Positions 59,671-64,000 of a stretch of DNA of 64,000 nucleotides are shown here, piece by piece; position 1 is the stretch's first letter; each line of letters starts with the position of its first letter. The stretch lies in contig OY987237.1 of NCBI GenBank assembly GCA_963920705.1, positions 17,018,601 to 17,082,600 on the forward strand, given 5' to 3'. Below the pieces are notes generated by a model. That model had not been told where the DNA came from, made no database searches, and worked only from the letters and a program-made list of their open reading frames with translations. A program made the translations under genes and the position numbers. The DNA comes from Odiellus spinosus. Its lineage: Eukaryota; Arthropoda; Arachnida; Opiliones; Phalangiidae.

Positions 59671-59724
59671 TGCCGGGGCTTCTATAGCGCGAGCGCAGCC
59701 GAAGCGCGTGATCGAGGAGGCTAT
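59671..59724 (-). repeat. 54-bp inverted repeat, right copy (FAM177 side)
   Basis: Reverse complement of 57932-57985 except one base; GC-rich with CTTCGGCTGCGCTCGCGC in the centre of the forward sense. It lies about 290 bases before the FAM177 ATG. Together they bound 1.7 kb that may be a terminal-inverted-repeat element. Confidence 0.9.
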
Positions 59725-60013
59725 GGACTAATAAAGTAAGTGGTAGCCTACCGGTGGCTTCGGTACGTATCTCTGAACCTGGCCGTAATATTAAGGGAAA
59801 TAAACGCTTATTTCCCATCAAAGCTTTAAAAAGAACGGAGTTAGCAGACGGCGGATGGCAATTTTGGCACCTAAAAGGCTTACGAGTTAAAACACGGTAT
59901 GTTCGCGATTTTCGATCAGTTTTAAAAGTATATTACTTAATAATACTTATTTAACGACTATTTGAATATTTAGAAAGACAATGAATGGCCCAACTCGTTC
60001 TTGAAGACTAGAT

Positions 60014-62117
60014 ATGGGTTTTGAAGAACAAGACCTAGACACGAACGGTCCTTCATCCCCTATTTCAATGGGTATCTCCTTCGCAGAAATTCCTATTTCG
60101 GAGAAGAAGAAAGCTCCGAAGAGAATATTACACTTCAGCGATGGTGTTTTAGAAGAATATAGTACGGATGAAGAGGATGTGATTGACGAGGCTCCTCGAA
60201 TAACGGCCGTAGCTGACCCGGTATGATCAAGCCTTTATCATTCTAATAATGACGTAATGATTTGATTCTCCTATTTATTTTCTCGATAGAAAACAATGAG
60301 ATGGGCGCCTTATTTTTGGTACTTGGCTTTAACTCTTGGCAGTAAAACATTAGCTGGTAATGTTGTCATTAATTAGATACGCGTGATTGGTAATGCTCTT
60401 CCCCTATAAACGTCCTTTAGAGATTTAGCCGATGTATCTCGGATCGTTACCCGGGGAATTGCCATTTCCCATCAAAGATATCTCGCGATTATTTTGACCT
60501 TTTTCAGAGGAGTAGGCAACCAACTGAATGAGATCCGTAAAGGGAGATGATGACGATTCCTGGGAGGTTGCCTTCCCTCTTTGGAAGGATCAAAATAAAC
60601 GCAAGAGGTCTTATTGGTAAATATGTTTGTACTAAAGACTATTTTGTTCTAAGTATGCGATTATCTTGGCGAGAATCTGGCGTACTTCTTCGGGATCACC
60701 ACTCCAAAATACCAATACGAAATTGACGAGTATCAACGCGTCTTACAAGAAGTAAGAAATTACAATTTTTAAAGAAGATCATTACGCGATACGTCGGGGG
60801 TAAACCAGGGATTTGGTCTGAGGACTTTGCAATAGAATATTTTAATCTCAAATGTGTTTTGTAGAGAAGACAACACGACCCGCACTCAGAAAAAACCTCC
60901 AAAATTGAAGGCTTAATAGTTCAGGCTTCCTTAAAATCAAGGAATTTGGGTTTCTTTACTTTCTTATAAAGAAATAATTAGCCGCTTCCATTTTATGCCA
61001 GTATTCTTTGCAATTTAAGTATAGAGGGAAGTCGAGTCTTAGCAATAATTATAATTAGTTCTAGTTTTAGCCCTAAACCTTACCTTTTCCCTTATAATCG
61101 CTAACTTTGATCAAAAACCGAAGCCGAAGCTTAAAATCTATAATGAAATAGATTCTTTTCCCCCCTGAAGTTTGGTTTTGGTTAAAAGTAGGCCTGTGCG
61201 AGTACTCGACGAGAGTCGAGTACTCGGTCGAGTCTCGATCGAGTACTCGACTCGAGACTCGAAAAGCAAAATTTTGGGACTCGAGAAAACTTTCGAGTCC
61301 TAAAAAACTAGATATTAGGACTCGAGATGGACTCGAACCTAAGCTTACCAGTTAGTCGAGTCCTATTTTGAATGCCTCACACCGAACCCTTCAAAGATCG
61401 ACCACCCAGGGCTACGTGAGAAATTCATTCTATACGCGTTTTGGTATTCCCAATATTTCACTAAAAATAAGGTGTATGCCAGCTTTGTACGTGCTGACAA
61501 ATGAAGGGGGTATATACTATATACCTTCGTTTATTTGGATGACCCTATTCGCTCTTCAACAAAAGAAACGCCTTTTTTTTAGTAAACATTAAACAAAATA
61601 ATATTTTGTTTAATTCAGAGTTTATTTTAAAATTAAGAGGACTCGATTAGGACTCGAAATCATAGGGAGGACTCGGAATGGGACTCGAAACATGGTTTTT
61701 AAGCCGGTTGAAGGACTCGAAGACTCGACACTAGAGTCAAAATTAGACTCGAGACTCGAGATGTCGTTTGGTTTGGACTCGAGACTCGACTCGAGACCCT
61801 AAAAATTGGACTCGCACAGGCCTAGTTAAAAGCGGGAAGGTCATTCCGTAAAATCATTTCTTTCGTAAATGTATTCTTTAAAATAGGAAGAGGAAGAAAG
61901 GGAACGGGCCGAACAAGAAATAAAATCCGGTTGGGTTACGACCCATTTACCTCGAAACAATTCGGGCAGCGAAGTTTCCTCTTGCGAAACAACCGTCGAA
62001 AGTTTGGACAGGATAGAAGTCGAACCTTCTTCGTTGAGTTTAAATTTAAGTCCGGCCCCGACTGTTTCATTCCCAAACACTCCCGCCAAAGATTCCAAAG
62101 ACTGGGAAAGATTTTAA
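60014..62117 (+). CDS. FAM177A1: FAM177A1-like protein, complete, 4 exons
   Basis: Exons 60014-60220, 60290-60356, 60654-60751 and 61887-62117 join in frame to 200 residues (about 213 in human FAM177A1). Seen: an N-terminal Ser/Pro-rich segment, then PKRILHFSDG and LEEYSTDEED (the family signature P-R-I-HF-G-EEYSTDE), WAPYFWY, VCDYLGENLAYFFGITTPKY (the most conserved block, residues about 91-110), QYEIDEY, a charged EEEERERAEQE helix after the intron-3 junction, and a Ser-rich tail. The FAM177 family is conserved in animals; human FAM177A1 is linked to the Golgi and a neurodevelopmental disorder, but its biochemistry is poorly defined. The ATG is the first in frame after an upstream stop. Intron 3 carries a 636-bp hAT-type element. 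An AATAAA near 62350 is a possible poly(A) signal. Confidence 0.95.
61189..61824. mobile_element. Non-autonomous hAT-type element with exact 8-bp target duplication
   Basis: 15-bp terminal inverted repeats TAGGCCTGTGCGAGT / ACTCGCACAGGCCTA, flanked by GTTAAAAG at 61181-61188 and 61825-61832. Both ends are filled with ACTCGA/GACTCGAG motifs. An 8-bp duplication is the hAT superfamily hallmark. No transposase is encoded. It sits in FAM177 intron 3, 60 bases before the last exon. Confidence 0.92.
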
Positions 62118-62439
62118 AGACTCTGTCTTTCCCTTATTTTGTAAACGAAATTTAAGAATCCAAATTAAGTAGCTTGTTTTTAGTTCAACCTTCTCCCCTC
62201 TTCCCTCCGATAATTATAATTAAATCGCGATTGCGTAAAATGATTAGAATTTATATTGGAAACTCATTCAGCCCCGTTAAAGTTTTTGTAACCATTTTTT
62301 CAAAAATTTATCAGTCATTATATTGAAAAGGACGCTTGATTGAAATTGCAATAAAAATGCGCTTTTCAATTTCGTGAAAAGCGTTATTTAAGGTATATAA
62401 GCCAATATTGACTCGTAATTCTAAGCGATCAAAACGTGC

Positions 62440-62732
62440 CAGGGTTCGTACCTGGAAAAGTTTGGGGATTTGGAAATTGGACCAAATGGTCGAGGAATTG
62501 TTGAGCTCTATTAGATTCGAAAGATTTTCTCATATTCCGAGTAAAAATTAAACAATTTTAAAATATATATTTAGTTCCCTTTTAAATAACGCGTATTATC
62601 CGGGAAATTATTCCGTAGAGAAGCGTCTCTAAACGTTGGAGATGTTAGAATATTGATTGTCAAGAGCTCGTTTGTAAGAATAAACCTGGAAAAGCCGGGG
62701 AAATTAACTGGAAAAGTTTCGTACGAACCCTG
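62440..62732 (+). mobile_element. Repeat family 1 element with CAGGGTTCGTAC ends
   Basis: Left CAGGGTTCGTAC and right GTACGAACCCTG are exact 12-bp inverted repeats shared with the element at 6302-6830. The interior has TGGAAATTGGACCAAATGGTC. Located 320 bases downstream of the FAM177 stop. Confidence 0.7.
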
Positions 62733-63464
62733 ACATTCGCTTTTTGAATATTATAACAAACCCTAAACACCCAGGCTTAGTATTTCTTCTATACCTTACT
62801 ATTAATTTCTATTTTAAATTTTTTTTTCATATATTTTCCCGTTAATTCCCAATTTTGTCCTATTTTTCCTATTTGTTCCATTTCTATTTACCGCGACAGA
62901 CTAGGAGTTCTAAAATGCCTTAGTTTCTCTTTCAAGTTTTACCTCCAAAGGATTAAACCTTGGAAATTTAGTCTAGTATTTGTATATTCCGATTTAATTT
63001 TATTTTACCGGGGGTTTACGGAACAAAGAACACTTATATGGGGCCCCAAACCACCAAAAAATCTATAGAAATATAACAAAACGTCTGTAATAGTATCAAA
63101 AAAAACTTCTATAAAAGTAGAATTTCTATAAGATTAACTTTAAACTTATATAATAATAATAATATCAAAAACTTCTATAATAGTATCAAAAAGTTATAAA
63201 ATACTTTTATAGAAGTTTTATTAGCGCCATTGCGAAAAATAGAAAAGTTAAACAAATTTTAATTTATTTTGAGATTTATTTTTGCCCTTTAATCCGTTGA
63301 AACCGCAATGAGGTTTGGGGAAAACTTTTCAAGCCCCTTTTTCTAACTTTACCGAATTTCCCTTTTAAAATAAAATCCTGGGGAACGAGGTAGAGGTATG
63401 GGGCGCCAAACCCCCAAAAAATGAAATCTCTATAAAAATAAAATATAGAAGTTTATTGAGCCGT

Positions 63465-63587
63465 GCGCAGTAAAAATAAGAATAGTTCTCAGACTATAGT
63501 TTTGGCTTATTTGGGATATCATCAGGGTATCAATAAATGCCCTAAATAAGCCAAAACTATAGTCTGAGAACTATTTTTATTCTGCGC
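63465..63587. mobile_element. 123-bp hairpin element
   Basis: GCGCAGTAAAAATAAGAATA at the left is matched by its near-complement ending CTGCGC at the right. The arms of about 50 bp include GTTCTCAGACTATAGTTTTG and leave a loop of about 25 bases. Likely a MITE; no clear target duplication. Confidence 0.85.
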
Positions 63588-63761
63588 AATAAATATTAAA
63601 TACCGTTGAAAAAAAAAAAAAACATTTAGAATTTCTACTTTTCTAGATGTTTTTCTTACTATTATAGACGTTTTATTTAGTCTTAAAAAAAAAAACAAAG
63701 AGTATATTGTTATAAAACGTTTAATTAAATACGTAATACAGGCGGAAATTAGACCTCTTGA

Positions 63762-64000
63762 CTAGTCGCGGGCGGACGTCGTTTCATCGAGACTCCGAAC
63801 GCGATGAAACGCTTTGTCATCGAAGGAAACCCTCCGATCTATCATTTCGCTTAAACCGCTTCCGCTGGCCAAACGAGCCGTTTTTAAATACTCGTCGAAA
63901 GACGCGTTGGTTTTGGCGATATTCGACAAAGCCGAAGGTTCGTTTAACCCCAAACTGTTAATGGAGACGGCGCTGTTATTAAAAATTGGTTTCGGTTCCA
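63762..64000 (-). CDS. C-terminal exon of an unidentified gene (partial, runs off the window)
   Basis: The minus strand is open from the right edge to a TAG at 63762-63764, giving 79 codons (78 residues plus stop) with no stop. Composition looks coding: balanced polar residues, an acidic-aromatic FDEYLKT helix-like stretch, and basic/serine segments such as DRRVSFDD and RVRSLDETT that resemble phosphorylation-rich tails. An AATAAA on the same strand at 63672-63677 lies about 85 bases downstream of the stop. I do not recognise the family. No acceptor is visible before the window end, so exon start and upstream protein are unknown. Confidence 0.6.
   Translation of the reverse strand, partial: EPKPIFNNSAVSINSLGLNEPSALSNIAKTNASFDEYLKTARLASGSGLSEMIDRRVSFDDKAFHRVRSLDETTSARD

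Noticed and set aside
61368..61592. Possible transposase remnant inside the hAT-like element
   Set aside because: The 74-codon frame has none of the hAT transposase motifs and the element is too short.

Overview
This window is nuclear DNA of an invertebrate animal. Genes are split into short exons with GT-AG introns, and the recognisable products are animal proteins: an FGFRL1-type receptor, the cytosolic iron-sulfur assembly WD40 protein CIAO1 and a FAM177 family protein. There are no operons, ribosome binding sites or tRNA/rRNA genes. CpG is abundant throughout, which argues against a heavily CpG-methylated vertebrate genome. The phylum cannot be fixed from the sequence; a non-vertebrate metazoan with compact genes and many small DNA-transposon remnants fits. 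Long G or C homopolymers occur on both strands.

Layout. 1-2743: no gene, one dispersed repeat copy. 2783-11984 (minus): a complete seven-exon FGFRL1-like gene of 566 predicted residues (signal peptide, three Ig domains, one membrane span, short tail without a kinase). 12000-41684: about 30 kb in which I could support no gene; it holds dispersed repeats, hairpin elements, simple repeats and poly-G tracts. 41685-54782 (plus): a 16-exon gene rebuilt here by matching splice phases. It encodes a single-pass membrane protein with a SEA-type ectodomain, a long acidic and proline-rich cytoplasmic region, two copies of a roughly 90-residue beta-rich domain and a C-terminal MYND-like zinc finger. I do not recognise this architecture and regard it as the main novelty of the window. 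56298-57774 (minus): complete CIAO1, six exons, 340 residues. 60014-62117 (plus): complete FAM177A1-like gene, four exons, 200 residues, with a hAT-type element carrying an exact 8-bp target duplication in its third intron. 63762-64000 (minus): the last exon of an unidentified gene running off the right edge.

CIAO1 and the FAM177 gene are divergent. Their 2.2-kb intergenic stretch is bounded by two 54-bp near-identical inverted repeats and contains a nested foldback element. At least six dispersed repeat families recur across the window, many of them in the introns of the SEA/MYND gene. Apart from the shared neighbourhood I see no evidence that these genes act in one pathway.
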